Positions 17,787 to 26,819 of a DNA stretch of 64,000 bases are shown here, one piece after another. The stretch is taken from the NCBI GenBank assembly GCA_963851085.1, contig CAWKNX010000011.1, positions 62,001 through 126,000 on the forward strand. The letters run 5' to 3'. Every line of letters starts with the position of its first letter. The first letter of the stretch is position 1. Origin of the DNA: DATFVJ01 sp963851085. Lineage in GTDB: Bacteria > Actinomycetota > Actinomycetes > Streptosporangiales > Streptosporangiaceae. The notes beneath the pieces are model-generated. The model did no database searches, had not been told where the DNA came from, and saw only the letters and a list, made by a program, of their open reading frames with translations. A program made the translations under genes and the position numbers.

Positions 17787-20087
17787 ATGAGCATCGTGGG
17801 TACCCGGGTGGTGCGGACTGAAGACCCGCGGCTGCTGACCGCGGGCGGCGTCTACGTCGATGACCTGCGTCTGCCCGAGCTGACCGGGGCTGCGCGGGTG
17901 ACGTTCGTGCGCAGCCCGCTCGCGCACGCGCTGATCACCGGGATCGACGTGTCGGCGGCACGCGAGGAGCCCGGCGTCGTCGCGGTGCTGACCGCCAAGG
18001 ACATCGACGACCTGCCCGCCCCGCCGGAAGCTCCGATGGCCGAGCCGCTCCTTGCCACGGGCCGGGTCCGGTTCGCTGGTGAGCCGGTGGCGATCGTCAT
18101 CACCGACGAGGCCTACCGTGGCGAGGATGCGGCCGAGCTTGTCAGCGTGGACTACGAACCGCTCCAGGCGATCATCGACTACGAGGACGCCCTGGCCGGG
18201 ACGACGCTGCTGTTCCCGCAGGCCGGCTCCAACATGGCCGGGGAAGGCGGCAGGGACAAGTTCGACGAGGCACCGTTCGATGCCTGCGACGTCGTGGTCG
18301 AGCGGACGATCGTCAACCAGCGGGTGGCGCCAGTTCCGCTCGAGGTTCGCGCCGCGGCAGCCGTTTGGGAAGGTGTTGGCCCGGGGGGACGGCCCCCCGG
18401 ATCCCCCGGAGATGGGCATCTGACCTTCTGGGCGAGCACGCAGAACGCGCAGCTGACGCGGGTGATCCTGGCCGGGGCACTCGGCCTCGACGCCTCCGCC
18501 ATCCGGGTCATCGCGCCTGACGTGGGCGGCGGATTCGGCGCCAAGGTCGGCATCGACCGCGACGTGATCGCCGTCGCGTGGGCGGCCAGGCGGCTCGGCC
18601 GGCCGCTGCGCTGGGTGGAGACGCGCACCGAGAACCTCATGGTCATGACGCACGGGCGCGGCCAGCGGCAGACCATCAAGATTGGCGGGACCCGCGACGG
18701 GCGGATCCTCGCCTACCGACTGGACACCGTCCAGGATGGCGGCGCGTATCCGCGGCTCGGCCAGTTCCTGGCCACCCTCACGCTCCTGATGGCGGGCGGG
18801 CCGTACGACATCCCGAACGTCCAGGCAGGGTTCCGGGTCGTGGTGACGAATGCGACGCCGATCTCGGCATACCGCGGCGCGGGGAGGCCGGAGGCGACGG
18901 CTGCGGTCGAGCGCGCGGTCGACCTGTTCGCCGCGGAGATCGGCATGGACCCTGCGGAGGTGCGGCGGCGCAACCTGGTGCCCCCGGACAAATTCCCCTA
19001 CACGGCCGCGAGCGGCGCGGTGTATGACACCGGCGAGTACGTGAAGGCCCTGGATCTGGTGCTCGCGGCAGCGGGCTACGACGAGCTGCGGGCCGAGCAG
19101 GCGCGCCGTCGCGAGCGCGGCGACACCGCGCAGCTCGGCATCGGGGTGTCGAGCTATGTCGAGATCACGGCCGCGGACGCGGAGGCGGGCGAGACCGCGC
19201 GGCTGGTAGTGCACGACGACGGCACGGCGACGGTGTTCACCGGCAGCTCGCCGCACGGCCAAGGCCACGCCACGGCCTGGGCGATGCTCGTGCAGGACGA
19301 ACTCGCGATCCCGATGGCGAAGGTCACTGTGCTGCACGGCGACACCGATCTCATCCCGAAGGGTGTCGGCACGTACGCCTCCAGGTCCTTGCAGCTCGGC
19401 GGCGCGGCCGTCCATCAGGCGGCGGTCGAGGTCAAGGAGCAGGCGCGGCAGGTGGCGGCCGGCATGCTCGAAGCAAGCGACGCCGACCTGGTGCTCGACG
19501 CCGAGCTCGGGGTGTGGCAGGTGCGGGGAGATCCGGCGACGGGCCTGAGCTGGGCACAGGTTGCTGGCCGCGCCGGGCCGGATGGCCTGGCCGCCTATGT
19601 CGAGTTCACGCCGGGACGCCCGACCTTCCCGTTCGGTGCTCATGTCGCGGTCGTCGACGTCGACACGGACACAGGCAAGGTACGGCTGGTGCGGCACATC
19701 ACCGTCGACGACGCGGGCCCGCTGGTCAACCCGGTGCTCGCGGAGGGGCAGCGGCACGGCGGCATCGCGCAGGGCGCAGCGCAGGCGCTGCTCGAAGAGG
19801 TGGTCTACGACGCGGAAGGCAATCCGCTGACGAGCACGCTCGCCGACTACGCTGCCATCACGGCCGCGGAACTGCCGAGCTTCGAGCTCGTCGACATGGC
19901 GACGCGCACGGACATCAACCCCCTCGGCGTCAAGGGCATCGGGGAGGCAGGGACGATCGGCTCGATCCCCGCAGTCCAGAGCGCGGTGATCGACGCGGTC
20001 GCCCATCTTGGCGTCCGTTATATCCCCATGCCGGCCACACCGGAGCGGGTGTGGACGGCGATCAGCGAAGCGAGGGCTGCCCAGTGA
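17787..20087 (+). CDS. Molybdenum hydroxylase large subunit (CoxL form II / xanthine dehydrogenase family)
   Basis: A 766-residue molybdopterin-binding subunit. The active-site loop AYRGAGRPE (361-369) is the form II pattern; true CO dehydrogenase has AYRCSFR, so CO oxidation is unlikely. GGGFGAK (247-253) contacts the cofactor, and GVKGIGEAG near the C-terminus carries the catalytic Glu. Residues 197-210 (GPGGRPPGSPGDG) look like an insertion, and the underlying DNA resembles a minisatellite elsewhere in the window. It is the first gene of a large-small-medium triplet on the plus strand. Form II enzymes hydroxylate varied purines, aldehydes or aromatics; the substrate is unknown. Confidence 0.9.
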   Translation: MSIVGTRVVRTEDPRLLTAGGVYVDDLRLPELTGAARVTFVRSPLAHALITGIDVSAAREEPGVVAVLTAKDIDDLPAPPEAPMAEPLLATGRVRFAGEPVAIVITDEAYRGEDAAELVSVDYEPLQAIIDYEDALAGTTLLFPQAGSNMAGEGGRDKFDEAPFDACDVVVERTIVNQRVAPVPLEVRAAAAVWEGVGPGGRPPGSPGDGHLTFWASTQNAQLTRVILAGALGLDASAIRVIAPDVGGGFGAKVGIDRDVIAVAWAARRLGRPLRWVETRTENLMVMTHGRGQRQTIKIGGTRDGRILAYRLDTVQDGGAYPRLGQFLATLTLLMAGGPYDIPNVQAGFRVVVTNATPISAYRGAGRPEATAAVERAVDLFAAEIGMDPAEVRRRNLVPPDKFPYTAASGAVYDTGEYVKALDLVLAAAGYDELRAEQARRRERGDTAQLGIGVSSYVEITAADAEAGETARLVVHDDGTATVFTGSSPHGQGHATAWAMLVQDELAIPMAKVTVLHGDTDLIPKGVGTYASRSLQLGGAAVHQAAVEVKEQARQVAAGMLEASDADLVLDAELGVWQVRGDPATGLSWAQVAGRAGPDGLAAYVEFTPGRPTFPFGAHVAVVDVDTDTGKVRLVRHITVDDAGPLVNPVLAEGQRHGGIAQGAAQALLEEVVYDAEGNPLTSTLADYAAITAAELPSFELVDMATRTDINPLGVKGIGEAGTIGSIPAVQSAVIDAVAHLGVRYIPMPATPERVWTAISEARAAQ

Positions 20088-20551
20088 AGGTCACCATGAC
20101 GGTCAATGGCAGCGACGTCGCCGCCGAGGTAGAGGACCGCACCCTGCTCGTGCACTACGTGCGCGATGTTGCCGGGCTCACCGCGACCAACGTCGGCTGC
20201 GATACGACATCGTGCGGTGCGTGCACTGTGCTGCTCGACGGGCAGTCGGTGAAGTCCTGCACGGTGCTCGCCGCCCAGGCGGACGGATGCGAGGTGGTCA
20301 CGGTCGAGGGTCTGTCCGGCGGCCCGGGTGAGATGCATCCCGTGCAGCGCGCCTTTCACCTTGAGCACGGGCTGCAATGCGGGTTCTGCACCCCCGGCAT
20401 GGTGATGGCCACCGTCTCGCTCCTGCGTGAGAACCCGCATCCCACCGAGGAGCAGGTCAGGTCCGGCCTGGAAGGCAACCTGTGCCGGTGCACCGGCTAT
20501 CACAACATCGTCAGGGCCGTGCTTGCCGCGGCTGACGCGGAACCGAGTTAG
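20084..20551 (+). CDS. Molybdenum hydroxylase [2Fe-2S] small subunit (CoxS-like)
   Basis: A 155-residue iron-sulfur subunit starting at GTG 20084, overlapping the large-subunit stop. The plant-type ferredoxin cluster is held by GCDTTSCGACTV (Cys39, 44, 47) and Cys59. The second cluster uses QCGFCTPGM and NLCRCTGY. It carries electrons from the molybdenum centre to the FAD subunit. Length and motif order are complete. Confidence 0.93.
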   Translation: MKVTMTVNGSDVAAEVEDRTLLVHYVRDVAGLTATNVGCDTTSCGACTVLLDGQSVKSCTVLAAQADGCEVVTVEGLSGGPGEMHPVQRAFHLEHGLQCGFCTPGMVMATVSLLRENPHPTEEQVRSGLEGNLCRCTGYHNIVRAVLAAADAEPS

Positions 20552-20609
20552 GGGCCGTCGTGGGTGGCCATTTGGCCAATCGCCGCGGCGTCGAGCGAGA
20601 GGCAGCTTC

Positions 20610-21428
20610 TTGATTCCCGCAGCTTTCACCTACACGCGGGCCCGGTCGGTAGACGAGGCCCTCGAACTTGCCAGCCAGTTCGGCGAGGACGCGAAATTCC
20701 TCGCGGGAGGGCACTCCCTGCTCCCGCTGATGAAGCTGCGCCTGGCAGTCCCAGAGGTGATCGTGGACATCGGCCGGCTGGCTGATCTGTCCTATATCCG
20801 CGACGAGGGTGACCACGTCGCCATCGGCGCCCTCACCCGCCACCACGATCTCGAGACCTCCGGTGTGCTCGCCCGCGAACTGCCGCTGCTCGCCTACGCC
20901 GCCGGTCAGGTCGGTGACCCGCAGATCCGGCACCGCGGCACCATCGGGGGTTCCCTGGCGCACGGTGACCCGGCATCCGACCTGCCCGCGGTCGTCCTCG
21001 CGCTGAACGCGACGCTGGTTACGCGCGGGCCGGACGGCGAGCGCCAGATCCGTGCCGACGAGTTCTTCCTCGGCCTGTTCGATACGGCGCTGGAGGCTGG
21101 TGAACTGCTGACCGAGATCCGTGTGCCCAAACCCGCCGCGACCGGCTGGTCGTTCCAGAAGTTCACCAAACGCGCCATCGACTGGGCGATCGTTGGTGTG
21201 GCGGTGCAGGGCGACGCGGTCGCGCTTGTGAACATGGCGCACGCACCGATGCGGGCAACCGCGGTCGAGCAGGCGCTTGCCGACGGTGCCTCGGTGGGCG
21301 ACGCCGCCGCCCACGCGGCGGAGGGGACCAGGCCGCCCGCTGATCTGGGCGCGAGCTCCGCCTATCGTGAGCACCTCGCCCGCGTGCTCGTCGCCCGCGG
21401 TCTCGAAGAGGCCCGTTCCCGCTCCTGA
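20610..21428 (+). CDS. Molybdenum hydroxylase FAD-binding medium subunit (CoxM-like)
   Basis: A 272-residue FAD subunit. The start chosen is TTG 20610, because the family N-terminus IPAAFTYTRARSVDEAL follows immediately and a purine-rich GAGAGGCAG precedes it. FAD-binding motifs are FLAGGHSLLPLMKL and RGTIGGSLAHGDPASDLP. It closes the three-gene operon. The usual accessory genes (CoxD, CoxE, CoxF, CoxG or an XdhC-like maturase) are not adjacent. A palindromic repeat 45 bases downstream separates it from the convergent mycofactocin operon. Confidence 0.9.
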   Translation: MIPAAFTYTRARSVDEALELASQFGEDAKFLAGGHSLLPLMKLRLAVPEVIVDIGRLADLSYIRDEGDHVAIGALTRHHDLETSGVLARELPLLAYAAGQVGDPQIRHRGTIGGSLAHGDPASDLPAVVLALNATLVTRGPDGERQIRADEFFLGLFDTALEAGELLTEIRVPKPAATGWSFQKFTKRAIDWAIVGVAVQGDAVALVNMAHAPMRATAVEQALADGASVGDAAAHAAEGTRPPADLGASSAYREHLARVLVARGLEEARSRS

Positions 21429-21472
21429 CCCCTCCCGGTGCGGCACGCGCGGGCCCGGCGGAGCGCGGTTTG

Positions 21473-21529
21473 TTCGTGATCGCGGTAACTTGTCCGCGCA
21501 TATCGCCGAAAACTTACCGCGATCATGAA
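21473..21529. terminator. 57-bp palindromic repeat, copy 2, between convergent operons
   Basis: Left arm TTCGTGATCGCGGTAACTT and right arm AACTTACCGCGATCATGAA pair over 17 of 19 positions around a 19-base loop. It lies 45 bp after the CoxM-like stop and 67 bp after the SDR stop on the other strand. A bidirectional terminator role is plausible. Confidence 0.6.
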
Positions 21530-21595
21530 AGCCGCGGCCGGACGTGACATTGCTCGCAAAGAAGCGCGAGCAAACCGCGACCTCTGGGCAGCCTT

Positions 21596-22387
21596 TCAGG
21601 CGGTGAGGCCGGCGTCGACCGGGATGACAGCGCCGGTGATCGCGCTCGCGTCGGGGCCGCACAGCCACGCGACGGCGGCGGCCACCTCGCCGGGGGAAAG
21701 CAGTCGCCGCAGCAAGGCCTGGGCCGCGAAGCTTTCCTGGTCCGGCAGGTCGTAGACGGCGGCGCTCGCGGCGAGCATCGCGCCGCGCGTCGAGCCAGGG
21801 CAGACCGCGTTCGCGGTCACGCCGGTGCCCGCGAGATCCGCGGCCAGCCCGCGCACGTACCCGACCACCGCGGCCTTGGCGGCCGAGTACGCCGCTAGCC
21901 GCGGCATCGCCCGCAACGCCGCCGCGGAGGCGACGGCGACGAATCGCCCGTTTCCTGCCTCGACCATCGCTGGCACGCAAACGTCGGCCAGATGCCGGAC
22001 GCCGAACAAGTTGATCCTCAGCAGCAGCTCGAAGGCATCGTCAGGCACGGCCCAGGCCGGATGGCCTTGGATCGCCCCCGCCGCCGCGACCGTCACCGCG
22101 GGGACGCGCCTGCGGAGTGCGTCGTGCAGCGCATCGCGCACCACCCCGTCACCGACGTCGGCGATCACCGGGAGGGCCTCCGGCGAGCCGGCGTCGGTGC
22201 AGTCCCGCGCCACGGTGATGAGATCCGCGGGCGTGGGCATCGGATAGTCCACCGGGGGCTGCGGGGCGCACGCGTCCACGAGTACGAGCGGCCAGCCATC
22301 GCGGGCGAGCCGGCGCGCTACCTCCGCCCCGATCCCGCGTGCCGCTCCCGTCACGACCGCCACGCGTTCGGTCGCACGCTCCGTCAT
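21596..22387 (-). CDS. Mycofactocin-coupled SDR-family oxidoreductase
   Basis: A 263-residue short-chain dehydrogenase with TGAARGIG (dinucleotide site) and YSAAK (catalytic Tyr/Lys). After the second strand it carries the insertion VDACAPQPPVDYPMPTPADL, which matches the extra segment of mycofactocin-coupled SDRs (NCBI subfamilies 1/2). In that family the NAD is held non-exchangeably and mycofactocin re-oxidises it. It is the last gene of the mycofactocin operon, sharing a four-base stop/start overlap with mftE, which supports client status. It would oxidise an alcohol; the substrate is unknown. Confidence 0.85.
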   Translation of the reverse strand: MTERATERVAVVTGAARGIGAEVARRLARDGWPLVLVDACAPQPPVDYPMPTPADLITVARDCTDAGSPEALPVIADVGDGVVRDALHDALRRRVPAVTVAAAGAIQGHPAWAVPDDAFELLLRINLFGVRHLADVCVPAMVEAGNGRFVAVASAAALRAMPRLAAYSAAKAAVVGYVRGLAADLAGTGVTANAVCPGSTRGAMLAASAAVYDLPDQESFAAQALLRRLLSPGEVAAAVAWLCGPDASAITGAVIPVDAGLTA

Positions 22388-23097
22388 GTGCCCCTCCGCT
22401 CCGTGATGCCGCCGAGCAGCACATCAAGTGTCCCGTTCAGTCCCGCCGTGAGCCGCGCGAGCAGGCGCTCGCCCTCACCGGCCGACGCGCCGGACGGGTC
22501 GCCGAGTACGCCGTTCGGGCTCACCGCGCGGACCCCGTGGGCGACGAGCGCCGGCATGAGCTCGTCGACAGGCGTGCGGTCACCCGGTGCCGCGGCGTCC
22601 ATGCGCACAGCTTCTGGGGCGAGCGCGAGCATGACGGACGTCTCGAAGCGGCCCGCGTGTGCGTCGCAGCCCGGCAGGCCAGCGTGCCACACCCCGCAGG
22701 TGCGGCCCTCCTGCCGGAGTTTCGCCGCGGCTGTGCCGATCGCCACGGCGTTTCCGCCGTGCCCGTTCACGAGCAGCATCGCGGGCCAGTGCAGGCTGGC
22801 ATGCCGGCCGAGTTCGATCAGGCAGGCAGCGAGTGCGTCGCCGCCGATCGACAGGGTGCCGGGGAAACCCGCGTGCTCACCGCTGGCGCCGATGGCGAAC
22901 GCCGGGGCGACCACGACGCCTGTACGGCCGGCGCAGCCGCGCTGTGCCACCTCGACCGCGATCCGCGTGTCCGTATCGAGCGGCAGATGCGGGCCGTGCT
23001 GTTCCAGCGACCCGACAGGCACGACGAGCAGCCGGCGTGCTGCCTTCTCGACGCCGGGCCAGCGCATGCCCGCGAGCGCCAGCGCCGTCGCGGTCAC
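22384..23097 (-). CDS. mftE: Mycofactocin peptidase MftE (creatininase family)
   Basis: A 237-residue creatininase-fold metallopeptidase. In mycofactocin maturation MftE cleaves the modified C-terminal Val-Tyr dipeptide from MftA, releasing the AHDP core. Metal-binding motifs are GSLEQHGPHLPLDTDT (about 29-44), VNGHGGN (about 109-115) and DAHAGRFETS. Length is normal. The start overlaps the FixA-like gene stop by four bases and its own stop overlaps the SDR start. Its position far from mftABC, after the electron-transfer genes, is unusual compared with mycobacterial clusters. Confidence 0.9.
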   Translation of the reverse strand: MTATALALAGMRWPGVEKAARRLLVVPVGSLEQHGPHLPLDTDTRIAVEVAQRGCAGRTGVVVAPAFAIGASGEHAGFPGTLSIGGDALAACLIELGRHASLHWPAMLLVNGHGGNAVAIGTAAAKLRQEGRTCGVWHAGLPGCDAHAGRFETSVMLALAPEAVRMDAAAPGDRTPVDELMPALVAHGVRAVSPNGVLGDPSGASAGEGERLLARLTAGLNGTLDVLLGGITERRGT

Positions 23098-24200
23098 AGG
23101 TATCCCCAGCCACGGAGCTTGTCGAGGATCTGCTGCGCGGCCGCGGCGGGCTCGGCGTCGACGCGCTCCGGCGGCTCACGCTGGCGGTCGGTGCCGAGCA
23201 GGCTCAGCACGCGGGCAAACGGCGATAGCCCCTCCGGCGGGCGGAGCACCCGTGCCCTGGGCCGGTACGGCAGCACGGTCATGGGGGTCGCCGGCTCGCC
23301 ACTGCCCTCGGGCGCCAGCGCGCCGCCACTGCCCTCGTGCACTAGCGCGCCGCCACTGCCCTTGTGTGCTGTCCCGCCGCCAGCCGCGGCCCAGGGGAGC
23401 ACGCTGATGGCGGCGTCTGCCGCGGCGAGCACCGCCGCCATCGGAGCACGCCGGGGCCTGGCGACGCCACTTTCGACCGAAAGCACCATCGGGGCACGTA
23501 CGAGCAGCCGTTCCCGCCAGCCGCGGTCAAGCCGGCGTTCGGCCCGCACAGTTCCAGGCTCGGCTGCTGCCTCGACGCTCATGAGCCCGAGTGCCTGCGC
23601 CCGGCTGCTGTGCGCCGCGAGCAGCGCGGGGAGCGCACCGCTGCCGCCGTCCTGGCCGCCGTCGCCGCACAGGACAACCTCGCAGCCCGCGAGCACCGCG
23701 GCCAGGACGCCTGCCACGGCGGCGAGCGCGCGTGGCATGCCCGGCGCGTCGGCGACGGGCCCGGGGGACGTTCCCGGCATGCCCGCGACGGGGCCACGCG
23801 GCGGCTCGATCCTGATGGCGCTGTCGGCGCCCCTGGCGATCGCGTCACGCAGCATCGGCTCCGCGGCGGCAGTGCCCACGGTCGCGACGGTCACCCGCAC
23901 GTCCCGCACGTCCCGCGCGGGGCCCCGCACGTCCCGCACGTCCCGCGCGGGGTCCCGCACGTCCCGCACGTCCCGCACGTCCTGCGGATCCCGCACGTCC
24001 TGCGCGTTCCACGCGTCGCGCAGCCGCAGGGCGATCTCCAGGGCCGCAAGCCCCGAGGGTGACGGGCCCGCGGGAGCCCGGTCGGGCGTGACCTCGCCGC
24101 TGAGCGGGTCGACGTCGACCCGCCGGGGCGCGAGCTTGAGCGCGACGCCGATCGCGGGTCCGCTGCGGAGTTCCGCGCTGGCCGCTCCCGGCCCGGTCAC
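23094..24200 (-). CDS. Electron transfer flavoprotein beta-like subunit (FixA-like), mycofactocin-associated
   Basis: A 368-residue ETF beta-family protein from GTG 24200, which overlaps the ferredoxin stop (GTGA). Family features: AIGVALKLAPRRVDVDPLSG, ALEIALRLRDAW, VTVATVGTAAAEPMLRDAI and LAGCEVVLCGDGGQDGG. Typical length is about 260. The excess comes from a repeat of Asp-Val-Arg units at residues 66-102 inside the fold and a Gly/Ser/His-rich repeat near the C-terminus. With the FixB-like partner it would bind FAD (and AMP or a second FAD) and pass electrons to the FixC/FixX-like pair. It lies between fixX-like and mftE with four-base overlaps on both sides. Confidence 0.82.
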   Translation of the reverse strand: MTGPGAASAELRSGPAIGVALKLAPRRVDVDPLSGEVTPDRAPAGPSPSGLAALEIALRLRDAWNAQDVRDPQDVRDVRDVRDPARDVRDVRGPARDVRDVRVTVATVGTAAAEPMLRDAIARGADSAIRIEPPRGPVAGMPGTSPGPVADAPGMPRALAAVAGVLAAVLAGCEVVLCGDGGQDGGSGALPALLAAHSSRAQALGLMSVEAAAEPGTVRAERRLDRGWRERLLVRAPMVLSVESGVARPRRAPMAAVLAAADAAISVLPWAAAGGGTAHKGSGGALVHEGSGGALAPEGSGEPATPMTVLPYRPRARVLRPPEGLSPFARVLSLLGTDRQREPPERVDAEPAAAAQQILDKLRGWGYL

Positions 24201-24493
24201 GAGTACCTCAAGACGACCCCGTGCCCGCCTTCTGGATAGCTCCAGGAAATCGCGCCCTCGCTGTCGCACACGAGATAGCAGGTACCGCACTCGAAGCACT
24301 GTTCGTAGTTGAACAGGATCCCGCCGTCCGCGGTGGGCACGAACAGGTTGGCCGGGCAGGCCGTGACGCACGCACGCGTGGTGCAACTGCGGCAGACGTC
24401 GCTGTCGACGACGATATGAGGCCGCTGCGCCACATCGAACTCGACGGTCGCCATGCGATCTTCGAAACCGATCTCGGGCCACAGTTCGCTCAC
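24197..24493 (-). CDS. Ferredoxin-like protein FixX type (two [4Fe-4S] motifs)
   Basis: A 98-residue ferredoxin. Cysteines occur as CRSCTTRACVTACP (34, 37, 42, 46) and CFECGTCYLVC (66, 69, 72, 76), enough for two clusters, although FixX proteins may use only one. It is the iron-sulfur partner of the FixC-like flavoprotein next to it, together equivalent to the single-chain ETF:quinone oxidoreductase of mitochondria. The start overlaps the FixC-like stop by four bases, and its stop overlaps the FixA-like GTG. Confidence 0.9.
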   Translation of the reverse strand: MSELWPEIGFEDRMATVEFDVAQRPHIVVDSDVCRSCTTRACVTACPANLFVPTADGGILFNYEQCFECGTCYLVCDSEGAISWSYPEGGHGVVLRYS

Positions 24494-25791
24494 CCGATGC
24501 TCCTCACCGTGGCCCAGCCGTCCCTGGCCAGGTCGGCCAGCCGGATGCCGTTGCGCCTGGCCGCCGTGCGGGCGAGCTTGACCAGCCCGGGTTTGGCCGC
24601 GGGGTCGGTGACCGTGAACATTCCCTCGGCCACTTCACAGAGCATCGGGGCGTAACGATGCTGCACACGGTCGCTGAGCAGCAGGCCAGGCACACGGCGC
24701 AGCTTCTTGTGGTTCTTCAGCACGAAAATCTGCTTGAGCCTGCGCCGGTAACCGCGCAGACCAGCCGCGGACACGTCGCCGCGGTCCAGCGCCTCGGCGG
24801 CGGCCTCGCCCGCGGCAGCGCCGCTGCCGACAGCGAAGTTGACGCCTTCCAGCCACACGCCGGTTGCCAGCGTCATCGCCGCCGCGTCTCCCGCGACAAG
24901 GATGCCGTCGCCGGCGAGCCGCGGCATCGAGTTGTAACCGCCTTCCGGGATGAGGTGCGCGGAATACTCCTTGAGTTCGGCGCCGGCCACGAGCGGTGCG
25001 ATCTCGGGATGCCGCTTGAACGTGGCGATCAGATCCTCCGGCCGGACCTTGGCTCTCGCGAGGCCGGTGACCTGGACCACGACACCGATGGCGATGGTGT
25101 CGAAGTTGGTGTAGACGAATCCGCCACCAGGTATTCCGCCGGTGACGCCGAGGACCTCGATATCAACGCCGTCACGGCCGGATATGCCGAACCGCCGCTC
25201 GATCTCCGCCGCGGGCAGGGCGAGGACCTCCTTGACGCCCAGCGTGAAGTGGTCCGGGTCGGCGTGCCGGTACAGGCCCGCCTCCTTGGCGAGGAGCGAA
25301 TTCACGCCATCACACGCGATGACGACGCCGGCGGCAAGATCCCCGCCCGGGCGGTCGGTGCGCACGCCCGTCACCCGTCCGCCCGTCCGGATCAGGCCGG
25401 TCGCCACCGTCGACGTCACCAGCACCGCGCCCGCGGCCACGGCCTGGTCGGCGAACCAGCGATCGAAGTCGGGTCTCAGCGCGGTCATGCCGTTGTACGG
25501 CGGCTCGCCCCAGGCCTTGCTCGAACAGCCGATGGTGAGCGACTGCGTCTGGGTCATGATCCGCGTCTCGCGCCTGGTGATCCAGCGCTGCATCGGCACC
25601 TGTTCCCACCATTGAGGGATCAGTGTGTCGAGGATCCGGCCGTAGATCACCCCGCCGTACATGTTCTTGGACCCGGGAAACGGGCCCCGCTCGAGCAGGC
25701 ATACCGACTTGCCTGCGCGGGCGAGGACGAGGGCGGCGGCGGCGCCGGCCGGCCCGGCGCCGACGACCACGGCATCGAAGCGTTCAGGCAT
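24490..25791 (-). CDS. FixC-like FAD-dependent ETF:quinone oxidoreductase
   Basis: A 433-residue flavoprotein from ATG 25791. FAD motif VVVGAGPAGAAAALVLARAG (about 8-27), PGSKNMYGG typical of FixC, VIACDGVNSLLAKEAG, and GDAAAMTLATGVWLEGVNFA near the C-terminal third. It would accept electrons from the ETF pair and deliver them, through the FixX-like ferredoxin, to membrane quinone. Usual length is about 430. It overlaps the FixB-like stop by 8 bases. Its placement inside a mycofactocin operon suggests it feeds cofactor electrons to respiration, an inference from context. Confidence 0.9.
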   Translation of the reverse strand: MPERFDAVVVGAGPAGAAAALVLARAGKSVCLLERGPFPGSKNMYGGVIYGRILDTLIPQWWEQVPMQRWITRRETRIMTQTQSLTIGCSSKAWGEPPYNGMTALRPDFDRWFADQAVAAGAVLVTSTVATGLIRTGGRVTGVRTDRPGGDLAAGVVIACDGVNSLLAKEAGLYRHADPDHFTLGVKEVLALPAAEIERRFGISGRDGVDIEVLGVTGGIPGGGFVYTNFDTIAIGVVVQVTGLARAKVRPEDLIATFKRHPEIAPLVAGAELKEYSAHLIPEGGYNSMPRLAGDGILVAGDAAAMTLATGVWLEGVNFAVGSGAAAGEAAAEALDRGDVSAAGLRGYRRRLKQIFVLKNHKKLRRVPGLLLSDRVQHRYAPMLCEVAEGMFTVTDPAAKPGLVKLARTAARRNGIRLADLARDGWATVRSIG

Positions 25792-26716
25792 GGGCAGCTT
25801 CCATATCAGGTGCGGGAATGCCGAGCAGCGCCGCGAGCTCACGCAGCACGGCCGGTGCGTCGGCCACGATGGCGAGGTCGGCGATCGTCATCATGGGGCA
25901 GCTCGGATCGGTATTCACCGAGATCACGTGATCGGGGGTGCCGATTCCCGCGATGTGCTGCACGGCACCCGAGATGCCGAAGGCGACGTAAAGCTCCGGG
26001 CTCACCGTGACCCCGGTGGTGCCGATCTGGCGGCTTGCGGGTACCCAGCCCACGTCGACCGCGACCCTGGTCGCACCGAGTGAAGCACCCGCCCGCGCCG
26101 CCACCTTGGTGAGCAGGCCGAACTCGGCACCGCGCCGGAGCCCGGCACCTCCGGCGAACACGCGCGGCGCTTCGGTCAGGTCGATGGTCTCCGCGGTCGG
26201 CGCGACGAGTTCGATCACCTCGGCGTCGTGCCGGTCCGCCACGGTGAGCTCGATCCCGGCCGGTGCGCATCGCTCGGTGCCCGCCCGGATGGGCTCGACG
26301 CCCGCCACGCCGGGCAGCAGGGTGACAACCGCTGGCCGGTCGATGTCAGCTTCGACGAGCACCTGGCCGCCATACCTGGCCACCGCTACCCGGCCGGGTG
26401 TGACGGCGACGGCGCCCGCCCACAGCGGGCGCCGCATCGCGGCGGCCAGGCGCGGCGCGAGATCGCGGCCGTCCGCGGATCCAGGCAGCACCACGACGTT
26501 GTCGCCGTGCAGCAGCGGGGCCAGCGCAAGCGCCCAGCCGCCCACGGCGTAGCCCCCCACCTCGGCGGTGCGGATCCGCGTCGCCGCCACCCGAAGCTGC
26601 GCGGCCGCGCTGGCCGTGCCCGAGCCGATGAGCAGCACGTCACCACCGCACTCGGCCGCCGTCTCGTCGGCGCCCAGGGGCAGCATCCCGTCGCGCACCG
26701 GGATCAGCGCGATCAT
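25784..26716 (-). CDS. Electron transfer flavoprotein alpha-like subunit (FixB-like), mycofactocin-associated
   Basis: A 310-residue ETF alpha-family subunit from ATG 26716. The C-terminal FAD domain has the family hallmark RQIGTTGVTVSPELYVAFG and SGAVQHIAGI, followed by INTDPSCPMM-like VNTDPSCPMMTIAD. The N-terminal half is a divergent Rossmann-like domain. It pairs with the FixA-like protein encoded three genes later. A 175-base gap with a strong hairpin separates it from the OYE gene upstream, the only real gap inside the operon. Confidence 0.88.
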   Translation of the reverse strand: MIALIPVRDGMLPLGADETAAECGGDVLLIGSGTASAAAQLRVAATRIRTAEVGGYAVGGWALALAPLLHGDNVVVLPGSADGRDLAPRLAAAMRRPLWAGAVAVTPGRVAVARYGGQVLVEADIDRPAVVTLLPGVAGVEPIRAGTERCAPAGIELTVADRHDAEVIELVAPTAETIDLTEAPRVFAGGAGLRRGAEFGLLTKVAARAGASLGATRVAVDVGWVPASRQIGTTGVTVSPELYVAFGISGAVQHIAGIGTPDHVISVNTDPSCPMMTIADLAIVADAPAVLRELAALLGIPAPDMEAAHA

Positions 26717-26819
26717 GACACGTGCAGCGAGCGCCACGCGCCGCGCCACGCGCCGCGCCGCGCGCCACCCCGACATGGGATCCGCGCGCCACTGCCACCC
26801 GGGCGGGCCCCCGGCAGCC

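Noticed and set aside
17520..20006. An 828-codon open frame on the minus strand
   Set aside because: It is the antisense of the CoxL-like gene, which has full family motifs. High third-position GC keeps the opposite strand open.
17787..21428. True aerobic CO dehydrogenase
   Set aside because: The active-site loop is AYRGAGR rather than AYRCSFR, and maturation genes are not adjacent.
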